The notes beneath the pieces are model-generated. The model was not told the DNA's origin, searched no databases, and saw only the letters and a list, made by a program, of their open reading frames with translations. Made by a program: the position numbers and the translations under genes. From Euleptes europaea (Eukaryota; Chordata; Lepidosauria; Squamata; Sphaerodactylidae): DNA of 64,000 nucleotides. Within the stretch, counting starts at the first letter, position 1, and every line of letters begins with the position of its first letter. Below are positions 56,601-63,987 of the stretch, piece after piece. The DNA lies in assembly GCF_029931775.1 (NCBI RefSeq), contig NC_079312.1, forward strand, positions 16,995,821 through 17,059,820, given 5' to 3'.

Positions 56601-59600
56601 AATCCTTGCACTGAGAGGCAGGAAAAAGTTTTGTTCTACAGAGGTTCTCACCGTGTCAAAATACAGCAGCAGCTGTTGCCCCTGGAACTCCCAATGGCTG
56701 ATGTATTGATCGGCGAGATCTCGCAGCTGAGGAGGCGGGAGAGAGGCAGAAAAAGAAATCAGCAAGTGAACTAAGCCAGTAGATTCCCCTCAGATGACCA
56801 GCTAGGGTTGCCAACCTCCAGGTGGTACCTGGAGCTCTCCTGCTACTACAAATGATCACCAGGTGTCCACGATCATTTTCCCTGGAGATGGAGGATGGAC
56901 TCTATTAGCATTATACCCAGCTGAGGTCCCTTCCCCAAACACCACTCTCCTCAGACTCCACCCCTAAAATCACCAGGTATTTCCCAACCTAGAGCTGGCA
57001 ATCCTAAGAATGGCCCCCGCCAAATCCAATGGCCCCCCTCTCCTTTCCATGATGAGGCTGTAACAGACAGTCAAGGTGCTTTCACACTAGCAGTTTAAAT
57101 CTGAAATTAGTTTTGTTTTGTTTTTACAGATGATTCAGACGATGTACGGTTAACCTGTTGTAGTCCAACATTTTCTGAATTCAGTTCTGATCTGTGGCAG
57201 GGTTTTCCCCCCTCTTTAACCCAGGGTGAAAGTAAGTTAGTACAAGTCTGTACAGAGGGCAAGTAAAAGTGGGACATCTAATTATCTCCTTTGAGCCCCC
57301 AAGAAAGACAGGCCATTTATGCAGAGTCGATTCTGCTCCTCGCTCAATGCTGATTTTTTAAATCCTACCTTTAAAATGACTATTCACAGTCTTGATGCAA
57401 GAGGAGAAAGTCAAACAAATTCCACCCCCCACTCTCCTGCTCCTTCATTTGCATAGCCATTAGCAATAGTCATTTGCATAGCTAAGCTGCAGCTGGGATT
57501 CTGCATGCTTCCTTCAGTGAATGGTTCGATGCAGGGGCAGAGCAAATACAAAAAGTCACGTTAAAGGGCTTTTAAGAAATGCGAAGTGACATCTGGAATG
57601 ACGGTTCAGCGTGAAGAAATAAAAAAATATATGCGGGGCACTTTAGCCTGGAACACGCTGCTAATTACCAAGCATAAACAGCCGGTGTGTGTATGTGTGT
57701 GTGTAAAGTGCCGTCAACTCATAGCCAACTTATAGCAACCCCTGGTGGGGTTTTCAAGGCAAGAGATGCCCAGACGTGGTTTGCTGTTGCCTTCCTCTAC
57801 ATAGTAATGACCCTGGTATTCCTCGGAGGTCTCCCATCCAGATACTAACCAGGGCTGACCCAGCTTAGCTTCTGAGATCTGACAAGATCAGGCTACACCA
57901 CACTGCCTTCCCTCCCAAGAGAGACAGTAGCAGCAAGAAATGTAAGTTACTTCTTTTAACTTGAAATGGACTTGCTAGGATGGGCAGCATTTTAGAAAGC
58001 GTAAGCGCAGGCCGTCTGTGTCCTCCCCCTGCCCCCCCTGCCCCATGCCCATCCACCACCTTGTCAAGGTCATCCCGGTCCGGCTGGAAGCCACTGAGCA
58101 TGGTGATGTCAGCAACGACCATGCCTGAGACGCGTGCCCCTGGTTGCCTCCTGGAGGGAAAGGGTGGGGAGAGGAGAAGAAGCAGGAGAAGAGAATTATG
58201 ACTTCCTGTTTTTTACATGTGTGCTGTATCAAGGCTTTGATATGTCCTAGTGTGGTGTAGTGGTTAAGAGCAGTGGTTTGGAGTGGTGGACTCTGATCTG
58301 GAGAACTGGGTGTCAGGATTGTTTGGTTTCAATGCCTGTCATGATGTATATAAGGATTTATTGGTGTGGTAACCAGATCAAAAGGTTGGGTTGCTTGATC
58401 TGTAACCTGAATCCTTGGTGGGAGTTGGGAAAGTGGAGCCATGTGTGCGTGTGTGTGTGTGTGTGTGTATAGGGGAGGGTACAAAGAATGCACAGCAATG
58501 CAGAAGAACAACCTTGAGGGGAGATAACACTGAAAGCCTCTGAGTGAAGAGAAACCACCTGGACATAAGGGGGATGGGAGCTTGGCGGCTATAACCGGAG
58601 ACTACTGGAATGTATGCTCATTAGAGTCTTTATGCTGTACCAAGAGCCATGAGATTTTCTGAATGCTCCCTGGAAATACAATAAACTGCTGGTTACTGCC
58701 GAACAAATACTGAGTGCCTGGAATTATTGAAATATTGTCGGGACAACGAGAAACCTCACACTGGGTTTGATTACCCACTCCTCCACACGAGTGGCGGAGG
58801 CTAATCTGGTGAACTGGGTTTGTTTCCCCAGTCCTACACACAAAGCCAGCTGGGTGACCTTGGGCTAGTTACAGTTCTTAGAGCTCTCTCAACCCCACCT
58901 GGGCTGTGGCTCAGTGGTAGAGCATCTGCTTGGCATGCAGAAGGTCCCAGGTTCAATCCCCGGCATCTCCAGGTAAAGGGACTAAGCAAGTAGGTGATGT
59001 GAAAGACTTCTGCCTGAGAACCTGGAGAGCCTCTGCGGGTCAGAGTAGACAATACTGACTTTGATGGACCAAGGGTCTGATTCAGTATAAGGCAGCTTCA
59101 TGTGTTCACCTACCTCACAGGGAGTCTATTGTGGGGAGGGGAAGGGAAGGTGATTGTAAGCCGGTTTGATTTTTCCTCAAGTGGTAGAGAAAGTTGGCAT
59201 ATAAAAACTAACTCTTCTTCTTCCCTAGGTATTGTTTGACCTGGATGGCCCAGGATGGCCTGATCTCATCAGATCTCAGAAGTTAACCAGGGTTGGCTCT
59301 GGTTACTAGTGGGCAGGACTCAAGCATGTGAACAGTTGCTAAGGTACTTTTGAAGTAGGGTTTTTCTAATGCCAATGTGGTTGACCTGAAAACCTCCAGA
59401 CTAACAAAGACTACAGTCAACAATAGCCATGCAGATTAGCTTTGGATTTCACACATTAACAGATCACTTCAGGATACAATGGTTCCATATTAACATACCA
59501 CACCCTCATTAGCACATTATCTTGATACTTACAGGACAATGATTAGCACATTACCTTTACTTTTTGCAGGACAATGATTCAGCTCAAACCCAACCCCTTT

Positions 59601-62111
59601 CTGACTATATATTACTCTTCCTACACACTTGACACTGAGAGACACTGTCCTTCAGTGTTACTCCTCTGAAAATGCCTGCCACAGCTGCTGGCGAAACGTC
59701 AGGAAAGAAAATACCAAGACCACGGTTACACAGCCCGGATAACCTACAAGAACCAATGGTTGCCCTGTATTTGTCTCAATGGGGTAGCCGTGTTAGTCTG
59801 TCTGTAGCAGCAGAAAAGAGCAAGAGTCCAGCAGCACCTTAAAGATTGACAAAATTTCTGACGGCATGAGCTTTCGTGAGCCACTTCCTCTCTCATGAGC
59901 TCACTTCTTCAGATACACATGCAGAATGCATGCAGAACTGGTATCTGAAGAAGTGAGCTGTGACTCGGAAATTTTGTTGCGCCAGAAATTTTGTTAGTCT
60001 TTAAGGTGCGACTGGACTCTTGCTCTTTTCTATTGTTACGGCCAACCCATACTAACACAGCTACCCATCGTGATCTATCTCCCATTTCAGGAATGCCCCG
60101 CACACTGCAGTGTACACATTATTATCTTTATTAAAATATTTGTATCCCACTTTTCTCAAGGCAGCTTAGATTACATATACTTCGCTTATCTGTCCAAGTG
60201 GGACCCAAAGTGGCTTATAACATCTTTCTCCCCTCCTCCGTTTTATCCTCCCTACAAACACAACCCTGTGAGGTAGGTTAGACAGAGAGTGACTGGCCCG
60301 AGACTGCCCTGCAAACTTCCAAGGCAGAGTGGAGGGATTCGAACCTGGGTCTCCCAGATCATAAGAACATAAGAACCATAAGAAAAGCTTTTCTGGATCA
60401 GACCAAGGCCCAACAAGTCCAGCAGTCAGTTCTCACAGTGGCCAGCCAGGTGCCTCTAAGAAGCCCACAAACAAGACAACTGCAGCAGCACCATCCTGTC
60501 TGTGTCCCACAGCACTTAATATATTAGGCATGCTCCTCTGATCCTGGAGAGAACAGGAATGCATCATGACTAGTATCTATTTTTACTAGCAGCTATGAAT
60601 ACCCCTCTCCTCCATGAATATGTCCACTCCTCTCTTCAAGCCTTCCAAGTTGGCAGCCATCCCCACATCCTGGGGCAGGGAGTTCCACAATTTAACTTTT
60701 TAATCCTGCTGTGGGCACTCTAACCTGCCTCCTAGCAGATTGAGAGAAGACCACCCCTGGACCACTAGAGGGTGACAAGGAAGAAGAACAGGAAGTCCCA
60801 CCACCCACACTTGGTCGCTGGAAGTTAGTACGACCCTCTCACGTACCAGATGCAGACATTATAGGTGACGTCTCTCCGCTGCTGGTCAGGACCTTTGGCT
60901 TCCCTCCTGCGGCGCTGGCGGGCATCAAATAACTGGATAGGCGAAAGAGGCTGGTCGGCAGCCTGCGATTCTCCAGTGTCGTAGTCTTCGTCCTCATAGT
61001 AGTACTCGCTCAATGTTGCTGTTGTAGAGAGTCAGAAAGGGAAGAAGAGTTGGTTTTTAAATGCCAACTTTCTCTACCACTTAAGGATGACTCAAACCAG
61101 CTTCCCTCCCCCTCCCCACAACAGACACCCTGTGAGGTAGGTGAGGCTGAGAGAGCTCTAAGAGAACTGTGACTACCCCAAGGTCACCCAGCTGGCTTCA
61201 CGTGGAGGAGTGGGGAAACCAATCCAGTTCACCAGATTAGCCTCCGCCGCTCATGTGAAGGATTGGGGAATCAAACCCGGTCCTCCAAATCAGAGTCCAC
61301 CGTTCCAAACCACTACTCTTAACCACTACCACAGTTTGAAATAGGATGATGGGCTTGTGAAATAGGCTGAAAACATAAACCAATTCTGGCTCAGGAGTCT
61401 GAGGAGCAGATTGGTTTTGAATCTGTGTAATTTATTTTATTTATATTCACATTTATAGCCCGCCCTCATTCCCAGTCCGACCGGGCTCAGGGCAGGTAAC
61501 TACCTTTAAAATCGACAAAACCATAAGACATTAAAATCAGTAATTCAAATACAGCAAGCATAGCAATTAAAACAAGATGGCATTAAAATAGTAATTACTG
61601 TGGTAGACCGGACAGCAGAATCTCCCCCGCAGATGACAAGGGGAGGGAAAAGGGATTGGGAGGCCAGTCCGATGGATAGCTTAGAATAGTTAGCAGCTGC
61701 CCTCGTGGGACAGGCGGAATAGCTCCGTTTTGCAGGCCCTGCGGAACTCTTTCAGGTCTCACAGAAGACTCCGCCTCCCCCTCCCTCCATACCATGGTTC
61801 TGATCTGAACTGGGTTTCCACGCATCTGAGTATCTAGTTTCAACAGGGAATGCCCAACAGAATAAGTCCTCAACTCAAGCTGAGGATTTTCCAAGGTCAG
61901 GGTTGAGGCCTCATTGAGGTCCACAATTCTTTGCTTCTCCCCACTCCTTGAAACTATGAAAAGATATGAAATTTTTGGCATGAATTTATGTCCTTCATAG
62001 AATTACTCTTTTCCCTGAACAGAATTTGGGTTTCTCTGACTTAACTGAATCTTGCCTCAGCTATGGATATCTCTTTTTCTGTATCTATTTCTGTTGTTTC
62101 ACCCACTGATT

Positions 62112-62149
<38 letters not shown>

Positions 62150-63357
62150 AGTGCTGTCAAGTCACTTCCGACTCATGGCGACCCTATGAATCAATGTCCT
62201 TCAAAATGTCCTATCTTTGACAGCCTTGCTCAGGTCTTGCAAATAGAGGGCTGTGGCTTTATTGAGTCCATCCATCTCTTGTTGGGTCTTCCTCTTTTCC
62301 TGCTGCCCTCAACTTTTCCTAGCATGACTGTCTTTTCTAGTGACTCTTGCCTTCTCATAATGTGACCAAAATATGATAGCCTCAGTTTAGTCATTTTAGC
62401 TTCTAGGGTCAGTTCAGGCTTGATTTGATCTATAACCCACTGATTTGTTTTTTTGGCAGTCCACGGTATCCGTAACACTCTCCTCCAACACCACATTTCA
62501 AAGGAATCTACTTTCTTCCTGTCAGCTTTCTTCAATGTCCAGCTTTCACACCCATACATAGTAATAGGGAATACGATGGCATGAATTAACCTGATCTTGG
62601 TAGTGACACATCCTTACACTTCAGAATCTTTTCTAGCTCCTTCATGGCTGCCCTTCCCAGTCTCAATCTCCTTCTGATCTCTTGGCTGCAGTTTCCCTTT
62701 TGGTTGATGATGGAGCCAAGGAATAGAAAGCCTTCAACAATTTCAATTTCCTCATCGTCAACCTTAAAGTTGTGTAATTCTCCTGTAAGTCATTACTCTT
62801 GTCTTCTTAGCTGTCAGTTTATATTGACTATGGTTTCATACAGTGAGTTTACATCTCGAGAACTGCTGTGTTGTCTCCTTGATGATAAGCATCCAGGATC
62901 GCCAACCTCCAAAGATCTCCTGGAATTACAACTGATCTCCAGACTATGCAGATCAGTTCCCCTGGAGAAAATGGCCGCTTTGGAATGGTGGGCTCTGGGT
63001 AGGCTTGCCAATTTCCAGAAGGTGGCTGGAGATCTCCTGGGATTACAACTGATCTCAGGGTGACAAAGATCAGTTCACCTGGAGAAAAAGGCTGCTTTGA
63101 AAGGTGGACTCTCTGGTATTATACCCCACTGAAATCCCTCCCAACCCCAAACCCTGCCTTCCTCATGCTCCACCCCCAAAATCTCCAGGTATTTCCCAAC
63201 CCAACCCAGAGTTGGCAACCCTACCTCTATGGCATTATATTTCAAGTTTCAAACCTGACTTACCATCTCGGCGAACAGAGCCGCTCACTTCTACCTTTAA
63301 GCCGAGGGTTTGGCAGGAGGTGTTCTGCACAGCCATGACGTGAAACTGTTTCAGGAC
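44507..63357 (-). CDS. C4: Complement component C4, last ten exons (3' part)
   Basis: C4 is the secreted thioester protein that forms the classical/lectin-pathway C3 convertase with C2. Ten exons: 63357-63264, 61018-60847, 58150-58060, 56726-56652, 54457-54352, 53847-53758, 52087-51995, 50898-50815, 49101-48969, 44648-44507. All have AG/GT sites and compatible phases, giving 359 codons and a TGA. The tetra-arginine alpha/gamma processing site is at residue 70 of this part. The 289-residue tail after it is close to the human gamma chain (about 291, from memory). The C345C/NTR cysteines are all present. A tyrosine/acidic patch ([11 protein letters not shown]) precedes the site, like the sulfated region of mammalian C4. 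The thioester exons lie beyond the window. Assignment to C4 rather than C3 or C5 rests on the RRRR site and the ANQV...YLLMG block. Confidence 0.95.
44742..44958 (+). mobile_element. tRNA-derived SINE (type 1) in the C4 last intron
   Basis: Duplicate of 1090-1300. Head GGCCATGGCTCAATTTGTAG, end GCAGCTTCATGTGTTC. Confidence 0.82.
45236..45362. repeat. AT/AC-rich microsatellite
   Basis: Alternating TATATA and CACACA runs with the inverted pair AACACTTTTCTATGCATA / CATGCATAGAAAAGTGTT (about 45279 and 45352), which can fold back. Confidence 0.85.
45460..45720 (-). mobile_element. tRNA-derived SINE (type 3), minus strand
   Basis: Tail, CACCTTGTGAGGTGGGTGGG, reversed box B and head TCTACACCACGCTGGCTCTC. 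Confidence 0.8.
45811..46022 (-). mobile_element. tRNA-derived SINE (type 1), minus strand
   Basis: GAAGCTGCCTTATACTGAAT to the reversed head CACTGAGCCATGGGCCCTCC. Confidence 0.8.
46063..46364 (+). mobile_element. Solo LTR fossil with perfect 5-bp target duplication (302 bp)
   Basis: Begins TGTTATGTATG and ends AACTTAACA. ATCTT flanks it at 46058-46062 and 46365-46369. It has a TATA-like GCATATAAGCGGG (46251) and AATAAAGCGG (46302), so it has the parts of one LTR. Family not named. The exact flanks suggest modest age. Confidence 0.92.
46470..46805. mobile_element. Diverged copy of the ACACGGCTACCC-type repeat
   Basis: GTGAACTTTGACTCGTGAAT, AAAGTGCTACTAGATGCAG and CTACCCACCTGAAACTAAAT resemble the elements at 49564 and 59779. 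Limits are uncertain. Confidence 0.45.
46881..47240 (+). mobile_element. tRNA-derived SINE (type 3) split by a Penelope-like insertion
   Basis: Head AGCGTGGTGTAGTGGTTAAG at 46884. The body resumes after 47077 with CTAGTGAACCAGGTTTGTTT, repeated from 46923. Confidence 0.78.
46959..47077 (-). mobile_element. Penelope-like element end, fossil, with hammerhead-like core
   Basis: Runs GAGACACTGTCCTTCAGTG to CTACAAGAACCAA. The core is at 46983-47024 on the plus strand. The flanks repeat CTAGTGAACCAGG with some extra bases. Confidence 0.55.
47248..47440 (-). mobile_element. tRNA-derived SINE (type 2), head missing
   Basis: GTAAAGGTCTCCTGTGCAAG to GAAGGATGGAAGGCTGAGTC, then it returns to type 3 tail text (GCGGGGTATAAAAACC). 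It is therefore inserted in the SINE at 46881. Confidence 0.78.
47450..48570. other. C4 last intron, mostly unassigned
   Basis: Two related segments (CCTTGAAATGCTGCTTTGTA near 47577 and CCTTGACACACTGCTTTGTA near 47795) show an internal duplication. An LTR-like tract with AATAAATAGTTGTAG (48420) follows, without provable ends. Confidence 0.4.
48575..48765 (+). mobile_element. 5S-Sauria-type SINE
   Basis: Head CTGGATAGCCTAGGCTATCC, GAAGCGAAGCAGGGGCGGCC, tail CCCTACGGGGTTACCATAAG. Confidence 0.82.
48969..49101 (-). CDS. C4: C4 exon, C345C domain (ANQ ... EYLLMG block)
   Basis: 133 bp. Encodes [20 protein letters not shown], then [18 protein letters not shown] and RDSEGR, matching the mammalian AAANQM...SCRLRL...EYLIMGLDGAT block. 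Phase 1 in, 2 out. Acceptor CTCCAG, donor GTAAGT. A frame shadow hides it on the other strand. Confidence 0.94.
49211..49530 (-). mobile_element. tRNA-derived SINE (type 2), full length
   Basis: GTAAAGGTCCCCTGTGCAAG to the reversed head CTCTGCGTCACGGGGCTC. It inserted about 110 bases upstream of the 49101 exon. Confidence 0.88.
49564..49933 (+). mobile_element. Palindromic DNA-transposon-like repeat split by BovB
   Basis: AAAAGAGCAAGAGCCCAGTA and ATTCTTGCTCTTTTTTG are inverted arms as in 59779-60068. The outer end CACAGCTACCCATCGTGATC resumes after the BovB piece at 49713-49905. Confidence 0.65.
49713..49905 (+). mobile_element. BovB LINE 3' end, 5'-truncated
   Basis: GAGGGCAGAAGGAAAAGAGG, AGCAAGGCCGTCAAAGATAG, GGCACTTAACACACAC. 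It sits inside the palindromic repeat. Confidence 0.85.
50105..50625 (+). mobile_element. CR1-like LINE 3' end, plus strand, interrupted by a hAT element
   Basis: Encodes [20 protein letters not shown], then [11 protein letters not shown] and [13 protein letters not shown], and ends with the tail GGCCCCTTCCAACTCTTGAG. Confidence 0.88.
50347..50540. mobile_element. Small hAT-type transposon (194 bp) with exact 8-bp target duplication
   Basis: Termini CAGCGGTTCTCAAACTGTG and GTTTGGGAACTGCTG. CTCTAGGC stands at 50339-50346 and 50541-50548. The CR1 reads straight across once it is removed. Confidence 0.94.
50815..50898 (-). CDS. C4: C4 exon ([20 protein letters not shown])
   Basis: 84 bp, phase 1-1. 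Encodes [18 protein letters not shown] then VTILEPLQF. Counterpart of the [20 protein letters not shown] stretch. Acceptor ACCCACAG, donor GTGAGT. Confidence 0.93.
51995..52087 (-). CDS. C4: C4 exon ([13 protein letters not shown] ... [11 protein letters not shown])
   Basis: 93 bp, phase 1-1. Carries two C345C cysteines (ACPR, FACYNP). Acceptor CGTAG, donor GTAAGC. A run of G just past the acceptor is on the intron side. Confidence 0.93.
52226..52930 (-). mobile_element. LINE 3'-end-like fragment (L2/CR1 type), uncertain
   Basis: The reverse strand resembles non-LTR tails of the form ACCTCCCCAGGGAGGTGTG with AGAGAGGGCCTTTTTGGTGG. A CAACAA-rich stretch is near 52305. No protein block is clear. 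Confidence 0.4.
53206..53393. mobile_element. Small hAT-type transposon (188 bp)
   Basis: Termini CCGGGGTGTCAAACATAAGG and GAGTTCGACACCCCTG. CAATAGTG (53198-53205) and AAATAGTG (53394-53401) match at seven of eight. Confidence 0.88.
53440..53675 (-). mobile_element. 5S-Sauria-type SINE, minus strand
   Basis: GAAGTGCTGTCAAGTCGCAG (BovB-like end) to the reversed 5S head GAGATCAGGCTAGCCTGGGC and CATCCAGGTCAGG. Near full length. Confidence 0.88.
53758..53847 (-). CDS. C4: C4 exon (EKRCSIFYG ... [12 protein letters not shown])
   Basis: 90 bp, phase 1-1. First C345C exon with cysteines RCS, LC, VC, QC. Acceptor GCTATAG, donor GTAAGA. Confidence 0.95.
54045..54242. mobile_element. Miniature DNA transposon with AGGGTTGCCA ends
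   Basis: Ends AGGGTTGCCAGCCTCC and CTGGCAACCCT are inverted. Body ACAACTGATCTCCAGC and GGAGAAAATGGCCGCTTTGG. Same family at 56804-57005 and 62886-63222. Confidence 0.75.
54352..54457 (-). CDS. C4: C4 exon ([20 protein letters not shown] ... LYDFYEP)
   Basis: 106 bp, phase 0 in, 1 out. Counterpart of VPTSRECVGFEA...SATLYDYYNP. Acceptor CATATAG, donor GTAAGC. Confidence 0.94.
54462..54575 (-). mobile_element. tRNA-derived SINE (type 1) fragment, minus strand
   Basis: AAAGCTGCCTTATCCCAAAT and TTTTAACTGGAG remain. It abuts the C4 acceptor at 54458. Confidence 0.55.
54577..54810 (+). mobile_element. tRNA-derived SINE (type 3)
   Basis: GAGAGCCAACATAGTGTAGT head, box B GGTTTGATTCC, tail with GT and AAATA repeats. 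Confidence 0.8.
54890..55080 (-). mobile_element. tRNA-derived SINE (type 3) fragment, minus strand
   Basis: AGGTCACCCAGCAGACTTTA, reversed box B GGGATCAAACCTGG and head near 55070. Confidence 0.65.
55203..55440 (-). mobile_element. CR1-like LINE 3' end, minus strand
   Basis: GAGTTGGAAGGAGCCATGCA tail. The reverse strand encodes [13 protein letters not shown] and RVVQQW. Confidence 0.82.
55498..55580 (-). mobile_element. BovB LINE 3' tip
   Basis: GTTAAGTGCCGTCAAGTCGC and TCCTCCAAAATGTCCTATCT. Only about 80 bases remain. Confidence 0.75.
55669..55985 (+). mobile_element. tRNA-derived SINE (type 3), with duplicated middle
   Basis: CAGCGTGGTGTAGTGGTTAA head, box B, tail GCATATAAAAACCAACTCTT. 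Confidence 0.82.
56652..56726 (-). CDS. C4: C4 exon ([14 protein letters not shown] ... LLLYFDT)
   Basis: 75 bp, 25 codons, phase 0-0. Counterpart of LTSLSDRYVSHFE...VLLYFDS. Acceptor CTCCTCAG, donor GTGAGA. Confidence 0.93.
56804..57005. mobile_element. Miniature DNA transposon with AGGGTTGCCA ends
   Basis: Ends AGGGTTGCCAACCTCCAGG and GAGCTGGCAATCCT. Diverged sibling of 54045-54242. Confidence 0.72.
57006..57685. other. C4 intron, nothing recognised
   Basis: Unique-looking intron with no repeat or exon that I can support. Confidence 0.4.
57688..57905 (-). mobile_element. 5S-Sauria-type SINE, minus strand
   Basis: GTAAAGTGCCGTCAACTCAT to ACTAACCAGGGCTGACCC and GAGATCTGACAAGATCAGG. Confidence 0.87.
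58060..58150 (-). CDS. C4: C4 exon ([20 protein letters not shown] ... DLDK)
   Basis: 91 bp, phase 2 in, 0 out. Start of the gamma-chain macroglobulin fold, like [20 protein letters not shown] in mammals. Acceptor CTCCAG, donor GTGGTG (a weak but legal GT). The next exon joins as DK/LRDL. Confidence 0.92.
58311..58760 (+). mobile_element. Solo LTR fossil with perfect 5-bp target duplication (450 bp)
   Basis: Begins TGTCAGGATTG and ends AACCTCACA. CTGGG flanks it at 58306-58310 and 58761-58765. AATAAACTGCTGG at 58679 is a polyadenylation-like site. A GT microsatellite lies at 58444-58470. It is a different family from 46063-46364. Confidence 0.93.
58900..59112 (+). mobile_element. tRNA-derived SINE (type 1), full length
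   Basis: GGGCTGTGGCTCAGTGGTAG head, box B GGTTCAATCC, end GCAGCTTCATGTGTTC. CACCT and CACCTACCT on the two sides are the target duplication (ACCCCACCT / TTCACCTACC). Confidence 0.85.
59232..59330 (+). mobile_element. 5S-Sauria-type SINE, 3'-truncated
   Basis: 5S-like head GACCTGGATGGCCCAGGATG with CAGATCTCAGAAGTTAACC, stopping near 59325. Confidence 0.8.
59330..59757 (-). mobile_element. Penelope-like element fossil, longest copy, with hammerhead-like core
   Basis: About 300 bases of additional body (GACCTGAAAACCTCCAGAC ... ACACACTTGACACTGAGAG) precede the end shared with the other copies. Core at 59662-59704. No coding part. Confidence 0.5.
59779..60068. mobile_element. Palindromic DNA-transposon-like repeat, family uncertain
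   Basis: ATGGGGTAGCCGTGTTAGTC on the left and ACTAACACAGCTACCCAT on the right are inverted. The inner arms AAGAGCAAGAGTCCAGCAGC and GACTGGACTCTTGCTCTT are inverted too. Confidence 0.75.
60106..60360 (-). mobile_element. SINE/LINE tail-like repeat, minus strand
   Basis: TATTTGTATCCCACTTTTCTC, CCTGTGAGGTAGGTTAGAC and the reversed box GGGATTCGAACCTGGGTCTC. Family uncertain. Confidence 0.5.
60362..60725 (-). mobile_element. CR1-like LINE 3' end, minus strand
   Basis: Starts ATAAGAACATAAGAACCATA, the terminal repeat of a CR1/L3-type tail, with GGGGCAGGGAGTTCCACAAT further in. Confidence 0.6.
60847..61018 (-). CDS. C4: C4 exon with the alpha/gamma processing site
   Basis: 172 bp, phase 1 in, 2 out. 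Encodes [16 protein letters not shown] (acidic/tyrosine patch, candidate sulfation), [15 protein letters not shown] at 60903-60914, then [23 protein letters not shown] is the furin-type cut that frees the gamma chain. Acceptor CAACAG, donor GTACGT. Confidence 0.96.
61041..61335 (-). mobile_element. tRNA-derived SINE (type 3), minus strand
   Basis: AGAGTTGGTTTTTAAATGCC tail, reversed box B GGGAATCAAACCCGG, head near 61330. It inserted about 20 bases from a C4 acceptor. Confidence 0.82.
61430..62110. other. C4 intron, repeat tail plus unassigned sequence
   Basis: 61430-61600 looks like a minus-strand LINE/SINE tail (TTTATAGCCCGCCCTCATTC). 61600-62110 holds nothing I recognise; the 128-codon minus frame at 61595-61981 lacks known features. 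Confidence 0.4.
62114..62149. repeat. (GT)n microsatellite at a BovB tail
   Basis: About 17 GT units abut the BovB 3' end. Confidence 0.93.
62145..62800 (-). mobile_element. BovB (RTE) LINE 3' part
   Basis: The reverse strand encodes [50 protein letters not shown] and [14 protein letters not shown]. 5'-truncated, with frame breaks. Confidence 0.92.
62886..63222. mobile_element. Two adjoining AGGGTTGCCA-type miniature transposons
   Basis: One partial copy (62886-63000) and one longer copy (63001-63222, ending GAGTTGGCAACCCT), each with GATCAGTTCNCCTGGAGAAA. Confidence 0.7.
63264..63357 (-). CDS. C4: C4 exon before the processing-site exon (alpha chain end)
   Basis: 94 bp, phase 0 in, 1 out. 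Encodes [19 protein letters not shown] then [12 protein letters not shown], like QFHVL...TTCQGLQ...V.G in mammals. Acceptor CTTCAG, donor GTAAGT. Confidence 0.92.
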
Positions 63358-63691
63358 CTGAAGGAATTGAAGGACACAAGTCTTGATTCCATAAACTCCC
63401 CCATCAGAAGTACTACTTTGATCCTACTCAGAGTAGGGAGGGAGGGAGGGAGGGAAGACTGTTAATTCTTTCTTTTCTTTTTGGTGATAGTGCTCCTTAT
63501 GCCTTTAACAGATGCACAATGGGCAGAACTTCAACCGGTGAAGAGGTTTCCACCGTGACTACATTGCTCTTTCTGCAAAGGCCTTGTCTGTTGGATTTCT
63601 GCCTGTCAGACCAAGTAGGGGAGAGTAAAGCTTTGGCAAATTATTTCCAGCCATGTAGCGGAAGAAAGCAGCACTGCAGGCAAAGTGGAAA

Positions 63692-63987
63692 GTATTGTCG
63701 AAGGCTTTCACGGTCAGAGTTCATCGGTTCTTGTAGGCTATCCGGGCTGTGTGACTGTGGTCTTGGTATTTTCTTTCCTGACGTTTCGCCAGCAGCTGTG
63801 GCAGAGGAGTAACACTGAAGGACACGTCTCTCAGTGTCAAGTGTCAAGTTTCCACACACTTGACACTGCGAGACACTGTGCTTCAGTGTTACTCCTCTGA
63901 AGATGCCTGCCACAGCTGCTGGCGAAATGTCAGGAAAGAAAATACTAAGACCACGGTCACACAGCCCGGATAGCCTACAAGAACCAA
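63692..63987. mobile_element. Inverted pair of Penelope-like element ends, fossil
   Basis: 63692-about 63842 reads in one orientation and about 63836-63987 in the other, meeting at CAAGTGTCAAGTTT. The outer ends both carry CTTGTAGGCTATCCGGGCTG or its complement. The left arm is incomplete. The right arm carries the hammerhead-like core at 63893-63934. Confidence 0.6.

Larger units (their letters stand above)
58246..59225 (+). mobile_element. tRNA-derived SINE (type 3) split by a solo LTR and a type 1 SINE
   Basis: Head TAGTGTGGTGTAGTGGTTAA. Body resumes at 58761 and again at 59110, tail GGCATATAAAAACTAACTCT. Two later insertions sit in one SINE. Confidence 0.82.
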
